Positions 29,755 to 39,391 of a stretch of 64,000 nt of DNA are shown in pieces. Position 1 is the stretch's first letter; every line of letters starts with the position of its first letter. The stretch is taken from the NCBI RefSeq assembly GCF_026914185.1, contig NC_070559.1:4748001-4812000 (forward strand), given 5' to 3'. The notes under the pieces were generated by a model, which saw nothing but the letters and a program-made list of their open reading frames with translations, ran no database searches and was not told the DNA's origin. The position numbers and the translations under genes were made by a program. Source of the DNA: Puccinia triticina (Eukaryota > Basidiomycota > Pucciniomycetes > Pucciniales > Pucciniaceae).

Positions 29755-31418
29755 GAATAATTGAATAAAAGCCACCCAACGAGTCATGGGAGCATTTGGA
29801 AGATCAGGTGAGTTAATCATTTCTATAAGGCTTTTAGCGTCCACTAAGAGGTCGAATTGCTGGCCCCAAAGCTGAGTTTGTAATTTTTTTAGGATTTTTG
29901 CGACGCCACAGAGCTCCAGTTTTGATTGAGAATATCTGGATTCCACCGGCGAAAAAACCACGGATTCGTATAAGACTGGCCTGTCTTTCTGGTTATCTTC
30001 TTGAGTGAGTACTGCTCCTGCCGCAATGTAGCTAGAATCCACCGCTAATTTTATTTTTCCTGCTCCTTCAGAGTAGTCCAATTTTTTTAGAGTTATATCA
30101 TAACCTACTATCCGTTTCAAAAGATCAAACGCATCCTGGCACTCCTTTTTCCAGTTCCATTCCGCGTCTTTTCTGGTTAATTTTCTAAGCGGTGCGGCAA
30201 GCTCTGAAAGTCCTTTAATAAACATCCTGACATAGACGCAGACTCCTAGAAAACCTCGAACTTCCGTTGCATTTTTTGGTACCGGCCATGTTTCAATTTT
30301 ATTTAGCTGTTTTTTCGAAATTTTTCTGCCCTCCCTGCACACAACGTGACCCACAAGATCCAACGCGGGGACGCAGCAGGCAAATTTCTTTCCAGAAATT
30401 GTGAGTCCAGCTTCTTCTATTCTAAATAAGATCCGCTCCAGAGTGACGGCGTACTCCCAGATAAATTTCCTGATGCCAGGGTTTTCTGCCAAAGTTTCTT
30501 GATTGTAATCTGAAACAGGACCTTTTATACCGCCATCATCAATGAATATACCAACATTTTGAGGAATTTCGTCTTGTAGAATCCACATCATTTGCGCCTG
30601 GTATACGGCGACAGAATTGGTTGCTCCTTGTGGTAATCTGGTAGGCTGAAATCGTCCCAGAGGAGTTTCAAAGGTGGTTAATGGCCTAGATTCTAATGAT
30701 AACTCTCTTTCATCGTAGCCTCCCATTATATCTCCCAGACCGTAGCAAGCTCTCCCGGTAAAAGATTCAATTAATTCTTCCGGTGAAGGCGGTATTCCAG
30801 AGTCCTTAATTGTTACTTTATTGAGTTTTTGTAAGTCGTGGACAATCCTGAGCCTTCCATCTTGTTTTTTGACGCAAAAGACCGGGCTAGAGTAAGAGGA
30901 ATAAGACTGCTCATAAAGACCTGTTTGGATGCGCTCCCGTACTAACTCTATGAATTGATCTTTAATTGCGGCAGGAATTGGAATAGGTCGCTGCTGCCAA
31001 GGTTCGTGGGCGATGACGGGAATGATGTAAGGTTTCCCGTAAGTGTGTTTGAGAAGTCCTCTCTCTTCCTCCCGAAAAGCAAGTCCTCCCTGCCGCATTA
31101 CGATGATATGTTTGAATAATTTAAGTTCTTCAGGTTTGAGCCACCCGGGTGGACCGAAATTAATGACTTTAAGGCGGTCTTCTGTGATTTTCCAAGTAGG
31201 GGTAAAATTAGGCGGGTGAGGAGTTAAAGGTGTTACATAAGGATCTCTAGATAAAGGAGGACTACATAAGGGTGAGTTTATGTTCTGCGGCATGAACTGA
31301 TTTACTGGCTTGATTTTTTTTGACGTTGATTTATATTTTGCCGCAAACACTAACTTTTCTTCTACACTATATTTGGGCACCTTCCAATCACCTACTTCTG
31401 GAAGGTGCCAGAAGCTAA
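29755..31418 (-). CDS. Gypsy pol 5' part: reverse transcriptase and RNase H
   Basis: The pol frame has no ATG before RT and is open upstream to the frameshift site (31416-31422), reading LPEVGDWKVPKYSVEEK into pol. RT motifs: VRERIQTGLYEQS, FCVKKQDGRLRIVHDLQKLN, LPQGATNSVAVYQAQM and the active site FIDDGG (Phe in place of the usual Tyr). RNase H: IKLAVDSSYIAAGAVL, VESRYSQSKLELCGV and LLVDAKSL. The frame ends by running into the CACTA insertion after IQLF. It copies element RNA into DNA inside virus-like particles. Confidence 0.88.
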
Positions 31419-31422
31419 AAAA
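31376..31422 (-). promoter_or_regulatory. predicted -1 programmed frameshift signal (pro to pol)
   Basis: In the pro frame the codons CAT TTT TTA place the heptamer T TTT TTA (31422 to 31416) in the exact X XXY YYZ phase. A 6-nt spacer follows, then GGCACCTTCC (31400-31409) can pair perfectly with GGAAGGTGCC (31376-31385) over a 14-nt loop. The pro stop TAG (31392-31394) lies in the loop. A -1 shift enters the open pol frame. Slippery site, spacer and stem meet the textbook criteria; function is inferred. Confidence 0.82.
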
Positions 31423-32834
31423 TGACTCGAAGTTGTGGCGGAATTGACAGGAAAAGTGGTCTCGTATTTTTGGTTTGATGGGTTTAAAATTGGAACCAGG
31501 TAAGTCTGACCATTTTTATTTATTGAGAGGGATTCCACACCGCTGTCCTTGAATTGAATAGTAGCTGAGACGTCTATCAACCATGGTTTTCCTAGTATAG
31601 GCTGTACCGCCGCAGAAGAGACCCAGAAATGCACTTCTTTCGTAATATTTCCTACTTTAACCGGTACATTTTCCGCAATTCCCAGAATGTCACTCTTGTG
31701 TCCGCCAATACCGCGCAGTTTCATAGGTTTTTGAGTAATTATAAGCCCCATTTTCCCCGCTAGATCCCTAGGTAAAAGATTAACTTGAGAACCGTTGTCT
31801 AAGAGCGCCTGAATTTGCTTCCCATTAATGGTGACAGCAACATATCCTAAGGGGCAAGCGTAATGCGCTGGACCGCTATCTTGCGCTTCCTCCTCTTCGT
31901 CTTCAGAGTTGACGTCGACAGCGTTGGTTGTCTTAGGTTGATCTATAGGAACTCTTTTAGGACTAATCTTCTTTTTGAATGCATCCACGGCGCCGTTAGA
32001 TATGGCAAAAACTTCTCCAATGGTGAGTTGAATTTTCTCATTTAACATTTGTGAGACCAACTTCTCTTCCGTGTCGGGGAACTGTGTAGCTAATGGTCTT
32101 TCCACATAGGTTTTGCGGGCAGGTTTCTCCTTTGTTGGCGCGCTGGTAGAGTCCTGAGGCGTGAGGATTTTAACCTTCTTCGGTGCGGGGTTTTCTTTTC
32201 TTGAAGATGCAGGAAGAGGAACTGGGTCATAATCATCCTGTCGAGCAATCTCCAAGATCCTCTCGTCGTCGACGTCCATGAGCTCTTCCTTTGTGTTTCT
32301 GACTTTTTTTGCTTTTGAATTGTCTGACCCTTCAGGATATTCTGCACCACTTCTGGTTCTCTTTCCAATGTCGCAGTCAAAAGTGTCTTCCTCCACATAT
32401 TCAACCTCCTCAAGCTTTCCAAAAGAGGTCTGGACTTCTGGTGCGCTATCTTCCTTTTTTCCCGTATGCGTTCCTGGCGGTAGATTGATAACTCCCGCTG
32501 TTTGTGCTCTGCTTTGGTGATAAGTGTCAACTACGGTTTTAAAAGGCCTGGTTCTATCATAAGGTATTTGAGTTCCGTCTGGTAAAATAACATTGGTTCC
32601 TTCCTTCTTTACTAATCCGTTGATTTCGTCCAAGTTAACTTGATTGCACCTGTGGATGGTATGTCCAATCATGTGACAGTAATTACATTTATAGCTAGAT
32701 GGGGACCGGTCTAGTTGGGCGGGTTTATAAGGAACGTGACTTGACGACACAAATGGAGACGGCTGCTTTTGTACATTCCAGCTAGAGAGGCTTTTAGTAA
32801 GTTGATCCATAGCATTATCTTTTGGTTGAGCTTT
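31392..32834 (-). CDS. Gypsy zinc-knuckle and retropepsin (pro) region
   Basis: In frame with gag after its TAG. It holds one CCHC knuckle (CNYCHMIGHTIHRC), a long acidic/basic linker, then a retropepsin-like domain around IQALLDNGSQVNLLPRDLAG with a downstream LRGIGGH and ILGKPWL. The active site reads DNG-S instead of the common D-S/T-G, a notable change. It is made either by readthrough of gag or from the ATG at 32810. The domain cleaves the polyproteins (family knowledge). Confidence 0.8.
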   Translation of the reverse strand, partial: KAQPKDNAMDQLTKSLSSWNVQKQPSPFVSSSHVPYKPAQLDRSPSSYKCNYCHMIGHTIHRCNQVNLDEINGLVKKEGTNVILPDGTQIPYDRTRPFKTVVDTYHQSRAQTAGVINLPPGTHTGKKEDSAPEVQTSFGKLEEVEYVEEDTFDCDIGKRTRSGAEYPEGSDNSKAKKVRNTKEELMDVDDERILEIARQDDYDPVPLPASSRKENPAPKKVKILTPQDSTSAPTKEKPARKTYVERPLATQFPDTEEKLVSQMLNEKIQLTIGEVFAISNGAVDAFKKKISPKRVPIDQPKTTNAVDVNSEDEEEEAQDSGPAHYACPLGYVAVTINGKQIQALLDNGSQVNLLPRDLAGKMGLIITQKPMKLRGIGGHKSDILGIAENVPVKVGNITKEVHFWVSSAAVQPILGKPWLIDVSATIQFKDSGVESLSINKNGQTYLVPILNPSNQKYETTFPVNSATTSSHFLASGTFQK

Positions 32835-33938
32835 CTACGCCGGTGGCTGAATTGTTTGAATTTCTTTCTGAATGTTTTCGTCGTTTAAAATAGCCATAGT
32901 CCTAAGTTCTCTATTAATATAGTCCAAGATAGTGTTATACGGCGGAAGAATGTGAGATCCATCCAAGGCCATTTCCATGTGGTTATCTCTTATGAGTTCG
33001 CGGTTTACGGCGATCTGGATAGGAAAAGATAAGCAATTTAGAACCGAGTGCCTGATTTCTTCCGCGCTAACCATGTGTCGACAGCGTACTAAGTAGGCTA
33101 CTAAGTTTTCTAGCTGGATACTGAAATCCTGGAACTCCTTCTGGGTTTTGATTCCCTTCGCCATCGTGGTTGAAATAAGTTTGTCCAAATCATTCCTTGT
33201 GTACTGCAGAAGCGGAAGCATTTTTCCCCAACGTTGAACTAATTTAAGCTTGAGTTTTTCCCAGTCGTGTCTTTCCCGCTCCGCCATTTCCTGTACTTCT
33301 TTGATTAAAGATTCCCCTTCCAAGAAGAATATAATTTGTAGAGCAATATCAGATCCTTGGGCGCCATCCAATCTAGCCGCATATTCCAGGCGCTTAATAA
33401 AATCTCCAATGTCCATGTTTGTACCATCAAAGATAAGTCCTTTGGCGCCAGCTTTGATTTTAACTGGTTTCCTTCCAAATGGTTCTGGGTTATAGGCGGG
33501 GAGCTGAATGCTAGTTTGTGAGAAATGTGGCGTAATTTGAGCTGCTGCGCCTGATTGGCGAGTCTGGTTTACGTATTGCGGCGCAGGGCGGTATTGACTG
33601 TTTAAAAAGTTATTTCCTAGGAGTGGATCCAACGCTGCGCTTCCTGTGGTCGAAGGGCTAGTATTTCTCATTGGTCCAGGATTAAATGGCACTGAGGGCG
33701 CTTGATTTGATGAAAATGTAAGCCCGCTATTCACTATTGGCATAGCTCCGACGTTCCTCGGCGTAACTGACGATCCAGCGTTCCCCGGCGGAACCGACGA
33801 TCCAACGTCCATCGGCGCAGGCGCTAATCCAACATTTGCTTGTCTAGTATTTCCTCCAAACGGCGGAATTTCCATATTAGATAAATGGAACCTAGGGTAC
33901 GGTCCGGAGAAAGAGCTTCGTCTGCCGGCGTTAGGCAT
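32835..33938 (-). CDS. Gypsy Gag
   Basis: 367 residues from ATG. The N-terminal part is Pro/Ser/Gly/Asn-rich; the central region is a retrotransposon Gag domain (FDGTNMDIGDFIKRLEYAA, FLEGESLIKEV, WEKLKLKLVQRWG, LDKLISTTMAKGIKTQKEF). It forms the particle shell. The ORF ends in TAG (32835-32837), after which the same frame stays open for 480 codons, so stop readthrough is possible. Confidence 0.85.
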   Translation of the reverse strand: MPNAGRRSSFSGPYPRFHLSNMEIPPFGGNTRQANVGLAPAPMDVGSSVPPGNAGSSVTPRNVGAMPIVNSGLTFSSNQAPSVPFNPGPMRNTSPSTTGSAALDPLLGNNFLNSQYRPAPQYVNQTRQSGAAAQITPHFSQTSIQLPAYNPEPFGRKPVKIKAGAKGLIFDGTNMDIGDFIKRLEYAARLDGAQGSDIALQIIFFLEGESLIKEVQEMAERERHDWEKLKLKLVQRWGKMLPLLQYTRNDLDKLISTTMAKGIKTQKEFQDFSIQLENLVAYLVRCRHMVSAEEIRHSVLNCLSFPIQIAVNRELIRDNHMEMALDGSHILPPYNTILDYINRELRTMAILNDENIQKEIQTIQPPA

Positions 33939-34195
33939 TTCTTGCGGTATTTCTACGGTTAAGTTTCTAGAGTCTACTAAGTTGATGATATAGTTATTTA
34001 AGGTAGAAAGACTTGGGTGCGTCGAGTTTAAAGGTATTTCAGAAGAATTCTAGGTCGGAATTTTGTTTGAAAAGATTTTAAACTAAGAGTAAGAGTAATT
34101 TTTCTACTAAGATCAATAGAATTTTTAGAGTAATTTTTAACTAATGTATTTATTTAGCCTAGAAATGACGAGACTATAAATCTAAAGATCTTCAG

Positions 34196-34213
34196 GCCAC
34201 TGTTGGGACACCA
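34196..34213 (-). other. Gypsy primer-binding site
   Basis: On the minus strand TGGTGTCCCAACAGTGG begins two bases after the 5' LTR. TGG complements the universal tRNA CCA end. Which tRNA it pairs with cannot be decided here. Confidence 0.65.
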
Positions 34214-34215
34214 CT

Positions 34216-34997
34216 TGTGGAACTACTCTTTGGGGGAATAGAGCTTAGAGAGGGATGAGTGTGTGAAAAGCTGCCTCTCAGGTTGGGAGAGTAATATGGG
34301 ACAAGAATAAGAGTATGGACTCTTAAAGAAAAGTGTGGCTGATGAAGTATTGAGAATAGTGCTTTCTAGACGAAATCAAGGGGGAAAATATACTGTAAAA
34401 TATGTGGTAAAATAGGCTATGTAATTCTTATTCTGTGACCAGGGATGCAAAGTGACAATCTGATGGGGGACAAACAGAATGGGCCAAAAGGCTCTACATT
34501 TATAGTGAGGGGACAACAGGTGGTTCTGAGACGAAGAGAAAGATGGGAACAGGGTACAAAAAGCCTCCAACAAGGTGACAAGGCAACAAACCAACAAGGC
34601 ATCTACTACATGGCTTGGGATGACATAAGAGGAAAACAATAACCATGGCGCATCAGCCGCCATGCATCTGAGAAAGAGTTACGCCTTGCTGGAATATAGA
34701 GGAGTTAATTCTAGTGAACACTCAGGGTCCTTCCTAATAGTCTGGCTCTGTTTGATGGTGGACTTTCTCCCACTTTGACCTGATTTTGTACATATTTTAT
34801 TACCCATTGTGGAGGGCCATCCATGAAAGTGAATACTGAGAAGTTGAGGCGCCTTGTAGAGATGGTTCTAGGCTATTATGAAGTGTCTGTGGGCGTGGAT
34901 TACATGTACCAGAGTGATTTCTAGAGGGCGTTTGGCGGTGATTCCTTCCTGGTGAGTGTCTGAGTGATGTAATAAGGTTTTGATTAGGCTCACCACA
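34216..34997 (-). repeat. Gypsy 5' LTR
   Basis: 782 bp; differs from the 3' LTR only at about 34261 (TG versus CG) and 34893 (CG versus TG). Both are CpG/TpG transitions. Confidence 0.92.
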
Positions 34998-35280
34998 GCG
35001 GGTACCCGGATGTGTGGCGCCCATCTCTAATCTTGGACAGAATCAAGACAAAAATGCTTCCAAAAATCCTTTGCAAATCCCATATCTTTCATACATACTC
35101 CAAGTTTTGATTTGAAAGGTGTCACATACAGCTGAAGGCTAAATTTAAACCCAGATCCATCATCCTTGTGAAGATGGTGTTGGAGTAGACTTGAGGAAAA
35201 ACTGAGTTCATATTTGGAACCAGAGATGCTCATTGGCCCTCTGAGCCATGGTGCATGGTGATATACCACTTCCCTCTGCC

Positions 35281-35657
35281 AGCAATGGGTAGTTACGTTA
35301 TGTTACGTTATTCACGTAATTTGGGTAACATAACTACCCTTGTTACCCGCAGCTGCCCATTACATTATTTGTAACGGGGTCTTTGCATGCCTCGCGCATA
35401 ACGCAACGGGCTCTTTTTTTGAGGTCGTTACTGCGCGTTATCCACCAGATAACGCGTAACGGTCCAAAATTGGCCGTTATCGGGCGTTATATGGCGCTCC
35501 GCAGGCGCCAGTAACGTAACAAACACCAATATTTTTCTGTCACGTTCCAGCGGTACCGTAACGCACTGCCGTTACAAATAACGGTAACGATAACAGCTGA
35601 AAAATCGTTACGTTACTGTTACGTTACCGTTATTGGCAACGTAACTACCCACCGTTG
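35281..35657. mobile_element. hAT-type MITE rich in GTTACG
   Basis: 377 bp with inverted ends containing GGGTAGTTACGTT, flanked by a perfect 8-bp duplication CCTCTGCC (35273-35280 and 35658-35665). The related sequence near 7876-7900 (GCCCTCTGCTCCAACGG) lacks it and serves as an empty site. The interior is saturated with GTTACG/CGTTAC. Relatives lie near 36838-36904, 37230-37570 and 44100-44458. Confidence 0.88.
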
Positions 35658-35865
35658 CCTCTGCCCAAACGGAGGGGCCAACTGAGTACCAGACTGTTAC
35701 ATAACCTGCAAGGGACAAGAGGGCTGTGGGATACTCCATCTAGAAGTTTATCTAGAAATCAAAAATAAAGACATACACCAAAGAAAATGAAAAGGTCCAA
35801 CCTTCTTGGAAAAGACTATGTATTTCAAATTTTAACCCTAAATTGCGCAAGAGATATATATCAAT

Positions 35866-36357
35866 TAGGGATGGCACTTTGCACACAGGTACCTGCATGG
35901 GTGCGGGTACCCAGACAGATTTTCACAAAAATCAGACACCCGCACCCACACCTGCGGAGTGGGTACCCAGGTGCAAGTGGTGGGTACCCAGGTACAAGAG
36001 GCAAGTACCCGCGGCCCGCGGGTACAATTGGGTCACAAGACCCATTGATTGGGTCACGAGACACATTGATTGGGTCACAAGACCCATTGATTGGGTCACA
36101 AGACCCATTGATTGGGTCACAAGACCCATTGATTGGGTCAAAAGACCCATTGATTGGGTCAAAAGACCCATTGATTGGGTCAAAAGACCCATTGATTGGG
36201 TACAAAGACCCATTAATTGGGTTCTGAGACCCAATGATTGGGTCCCAAGACCAATTGATTGGGTTGCAACTGTTTACCCAACAGTCAGGCAGGTGGGTAC
36301 GTTTTTCTAGCAAAACTGAACACCCGCACCGGCACCTGGTACCCGCGGCCATCTCTA
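35866..36357. mobile_element. hAT-type MITE with a 21-bp tandem array
   Basis: Ends TAGGGATGGC and, inverted, TAGAGATGGCC, with a perfect 8-bp duplication ATATCAAT (35858-35865 and 36358-36365). Subterminal GGGTACCC motifs link it to the hAT element at 22989. The core (36031-36270) is about 11 copies of a 21-bp unit GGGTCACAAGACCCATTGATT (written here with its palindrome GGGTC...GACCC), which creates repetitive frames on both strands. Confidence 0.9.
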
Positions 36358-36837
36358 ATATCAATATGAATAGATATCATATGATTACAGCCAAACTTGA
36401 AAATATATGACATATAAAAAGGTTGTCCAAACAGGGCTGATATTTCACAAGAGATGGGCACATATTTTAACCTTAAATTATTTTTCATCCTTGCGCAGAA
36501 GACACCCTTCAAAATGGGACCAAACACCCTCCAATATAAGCATTCCAAACATGGCAATCTGACAGCCACATAGATTTGACCAAATTTTTAAATAGAGACT
36601 GCGCACAAACCAGGACCTAACCTACATGCTTATTTGGTTGAGTGTGGGGTGATGCATTGATGATTCATGACTTTTTTGGAATCCAAGATTGAATGGAATC
36701 AAGGTTTGGTATTATGGGTGGGCAATTATTCTAACCTAACAAAGCCACACCCTCTTGTTGCTATGTAATGATAGAATAAGTGTCAAATTCTGCCAACTAG
36801 AGGGAGGGAGAATCACCTTTTTATCATCTCTTGAAAA

Positions 36838-36904
36838 CAACGGTGGGTAGTTACTTTACTTTACAACATCTGCGGGATTTTTGTAAAGTAACTACCCGCC
36901 GTTG
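36838..36904. repeat. 67-bp foldback of the GGGTAGTTAC family
   Basis: CAACGGTGGGTAGTTACTTT is mirrored by AAAGTAACTACCCGCCGTTG with a short loop. It looks like a minimal, internally deleted relative of the element at 35281. No duplication was seen. Confidence 0.65.
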
Positions 36905-37202
36905 TGGTAGATGGAAAAGTGAAAAATCAAAAGTTTTTCTCATACATATATTTACTCACCTTAGGCTTCAAGATACCACCAAATGGTCCTCACAAATGGA
37001 TTCTACGGCCGATTTTACCCCTATTCACCACTGGAAGCGTCACTGGAACCCCTCTGGATTCAAAGTTACACCCTCTTGGACCCTTGTGGACACGGCCAGC
37101 CCCAGTCATCAACCTGTCACAACCCTCAAGTCACTTTTCCCAGGTGTATGCATACTCATCCCCAGCCAAAAACATACTTGTTTCTATCCCTCTTATCTCC
37201 AC
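36905..37202. other. gene-free stretch
   Basis: Short open frames only; nothing recognised. Confidence 0.4.
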
Positions 37203-37628
37203 TGCATATGCCAACACTGGGTCAATATGATACCAACAACGGTAACGTAACAATATCCTAATTGATTTTTGGCGCATTACCGGTACCGTTACCAGTAATG
37301 GCAGTGCGTTACTGATATTAGATTTAGATTATTAATTCTATTTGCCGCCGTTACAATATTGCTGCTGATATAATGTCAATATTGCGCTGGTATCATGTTT
37401 TTTTTGGCTTTTTTAGCCTTTTTTGGCTGGAAAAACACCGTTATTGTGTTAGTGGCGTCACCATACCAGTAACAATCTTATAAGGATTGACTCGTTTTGA
37501 TACGCGCAAGGCGCGAAAAAAATTGTTACCGTTAACAGTAACGGCAAAAAAGGTAACATGGCGACGTTACAATATGAAAAAAACCCAAATATCGTAACAA
37601 ATCGTATTGACCCAGTGTTGCATATGCA
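37203..37628. mobile_element. foldback element with ends TGCATATGC
   Basis: The left arm TGCATATGCCAACACTGGG then TCAATATGAT is mirrored on the right by TGCATATGCAACACTGGG then TCAATACGAT. The interior is rich in GTTAC/GTAAC motifs and resembles the GTTACG family. No target duplication was found. Confidence 0.55.
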
Positions 37629-38306
37629 GGGGACCAACCCCATTTCTTCTGCATTTGACATTTCCCCACTTCATTTATGCACCCCTTGCAGCTGCATGCA
37701 GTCTTCTGACCCCATTTCTGCACTCCTTGCATCAGTCTGACACCAATCATGCACCCCTTGCATGAGGTACCTCTGTATTTGACATTTCCCCGCTTTGTTT
37801 ATGCACTCCTTGCATTAGTATGACATCATCTTTCATTTCTCACCCCACTTTTTGCCTGTATTTAGTATCTTCTGACACCACTTGTACACAGCCCACCAGC
37901 TAAAATCCCTCATCCAGGGTCCCCCTTGTAGCTCAAATCCCTCAAATTTGTCTATATAAGGAGCTCTCTCCCCCCAGTTGTTTTTCCCTCAGTTCAGTAC
38001 CCACCAGTTATACAGATATCACCCATTATCCTTTAACATCACCCTTACATTTTATAACATACCATATCACCCCTCTTATCTGCCATAACCACTGAGCTCA
38101 CTCTCATATTCTCATATCTCCTGGTTGCATATCACGCACCTTTCACAAGTTACCCGGTTCCTGGTTCAACTCCCGACTGAGACATATACCCTTCTCAGTC
38201 CAGACAATCTTCTCAACTTCTTATATCAACCTCTCGAGGACCTGTGTTCAACCCATACTGGAAACATCAAGTCAACTTTCACCCTTTCCATCATCATAAA
38301 CCCTCT
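37629..38306. other. degenerate tandem repeat and LTR-like promoter
   Basis: A unit of about 120 bp (TTTGACATTTCCCC, then TTTATGCACCCCTTGCA) occurs at 37657 and 37777. Near 37953 CTATATAAGGAGCTCTCT is a good TATA context, as in LTR promoters, but paired ends were not found. No gene. Confidence 0.4.
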
Positions 38307-38418
38307 CACCAGGAAAAAACAATCATCACTTGTCTGCAAGTGACATAACAAAGTAAAAAGGGGCCTTTGTACTTTCTCATGTCACTTGTAGGCAAGTTAT
38401 CATTGTTTTTTCCTGGTG
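38307..38418. mobile_element. MITE M2, copy 2
   Basis: 112 bp, the same length as the copy at 22431 and nearly identical, with its own 3-bp duplication TCT (38304-38306 and 38419-38421). It is inserted in the LTR-like sequence. Confidence 0.88.
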
Positions 38419-38644
38419 TCTCAACTCTCACATACCTGTCATCAAACAACTTCATCTGGAACTAGACCAGACCTATCACTTGATTAAAACTTGCCAAGCT
38501 TAGCTTGGTGGGTCTTGTTATCTGATAGTATACAGTTGAGCAAGGCATCCTACCGTACAAGAAATACCCCCGGGGACCCCCGTCCGGAATTCCAGGGTCT
38601 GTTTTTAATTTTTCCCGGTGTTTTTTGGCCAAGATCCATAGCAA

Positions 38645-39034
38645 TGACCTGTCATCAAGAGGTTTTATCCTCTTTGGTGGCCGGCTGACCGGTCATCAAG
38701 AGGTTGTATCCTCTTTGATCCATTGAGAGGGGTTGTATCTCTGTTGATGACCGGTCAGCTGGCCATCAAGAGGGGTTGTATCCCTGTCAATGACCGGTCA
38801 CAGCCGGCCATCGAGAGGGGTGCCGGCCATTGAGAGGGGTTGTATCCCTGTCGATGACCGGTCACAGCCGGCCATTGAGAGGGGTTGTATCCCTGTCGAT
38901 GACCGGTCACAGACGGCCATTGGGAGGGGTCGTACCCCTGTTGATGACCGCTCAGCTGGCCATTGAAGAGGATAAACGCTCTTGATAACCGGTCAGCCGG
39001 TCATCAAGAGGTTGTATCCTTGCCTCTGTGATGA
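38645..39034. repeat. minisatellite array C; left direct repeat of the DIRS-like element
   Basis: Units such as GACCGGTCACAGCCGGCCAT and GAGAGGGGTTGTATCC. From 38788 to 39034 it matches 43452-43679 in the same orientation, ending TTGCCTCTGTGATGA in both. The pair therefore behaves as terminal direct repeats around the RT element. Confidence 0.7.
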
Positions 39035-39391
39035 TCTCTGTGGGATTGATCCCCACTTTGGGCTGACCCAGGTGCTACCCCTGCAGCCCTCAAGTCACCC
39101 CGGTACAGGCTGAGGGGAGTTAGTTCCCTTTCTCTCTCTTTTCTCCTTTCCCTAGCAGAGGGTTTGGGGCTCCTGGAGGATTAGTCCTCAAAGGAGAGTA
39201 GGTTTTGTCTGAAGGGGGGACTGGTTGTTCCTCCTTCAGGCATTGTAACTCCTAGATAGTGTTAGGTCCTCTGATCTTACAAGACCTCAAAAGCTGGAGC
39301 CCACACCCGTAACTCAGGTGGGGCCTGAGCCTGGCTCCATGCCTAACAATTATCTCTCAGCGCGGATCCGTCTTTGCATTGCTTCTTTGGA
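39035..39391. other. non-coding segment downstream of the DIRS-like RT
   Basis: A tyrosine recombinase would be expected here on the minus strand of a complete DIRS-type element. I see no such frame. Confidence 0.5.

Larger units (their letters stand above)
23751..34997 (-). mobile_element. Ty3/Gypsy LTR retrotransposon, 11.2 kb, young
   Basis: Two 782-bp LTRs (23751-24532 and 34216-34997) differ at two sites only. On the minus strand the order is 5' LTR, primer site, gag, pro, RT-RNase H, integrase, a 2.2-kb post-pol region and the 3' LTR. All domains are open except where a CACTA element is inserted at 28198. RT before integrase defines Ty3/Gypsy. Four flanking bases GCGG match on both sides; a full 5-bp duplication does not. 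After pol it carries two small divergent ORFs, which is not usual. The element lies inside a hAT element. Confidence 0.92.
22989..35029. mobile_element. hAT-type element, split by the Gypsy insertion
   Basis: Termini TAGAGATGGGCGC on both strands, with a perfect 8-bp duplication ATCTTGGA (22981-22988 and 35030-35037), identify a hAT element. Without the Gypsy insert it is only about 794 bp: a left part rich in GCGGGTACCC and GATGCGGATGCG motifs, a minisatellite of the CCTCCCGGTCAAC type, and a 32-bp right end. There is no transposase, so it is non-autonomous. Confidence 0.85.
22921..36437. mobile_element. Harbinger/Tourist-like shell of nest 2
   Basis: The left end GGCCCCATTTGGACGCC follows TAA. 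The right end, reverse complemented, reads GCCCTGTTTGGACAACC and is bordered by TGA. Both continue with a shared CATATATT block. GGCCCCGTTTGGAC ends are typical of Tourist-like MITEs, and a better preserved relative is at 44715-46301. The TSDs differ by one base. Interior segments 35035-35280 and 35658-35765 are a dispersed repeat also found near 7640-8000. The shell now contains the hAT, Gypsy and CACTA elements and two further hAT MITEs. Confidence 0.45.

Noticed and set aside
31380..31380. Independent start codon for pol
   Set aside because: The codon here is GTG, not ATG, and the frame is open upstream to a strong frameshift signal.
23746..35002. 5-bp target duplication for the Gypsy element
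   Set aside because: Only GCGG (4 bp) matches on both sides; the fifth base differs, so no standard duplication is claimed.
35787..36364. Overlapping repetitive open frames on both strands
   Set aside because: The 21-bp tandem array of a hAT MITE keeps several frames open; no protein is implied.
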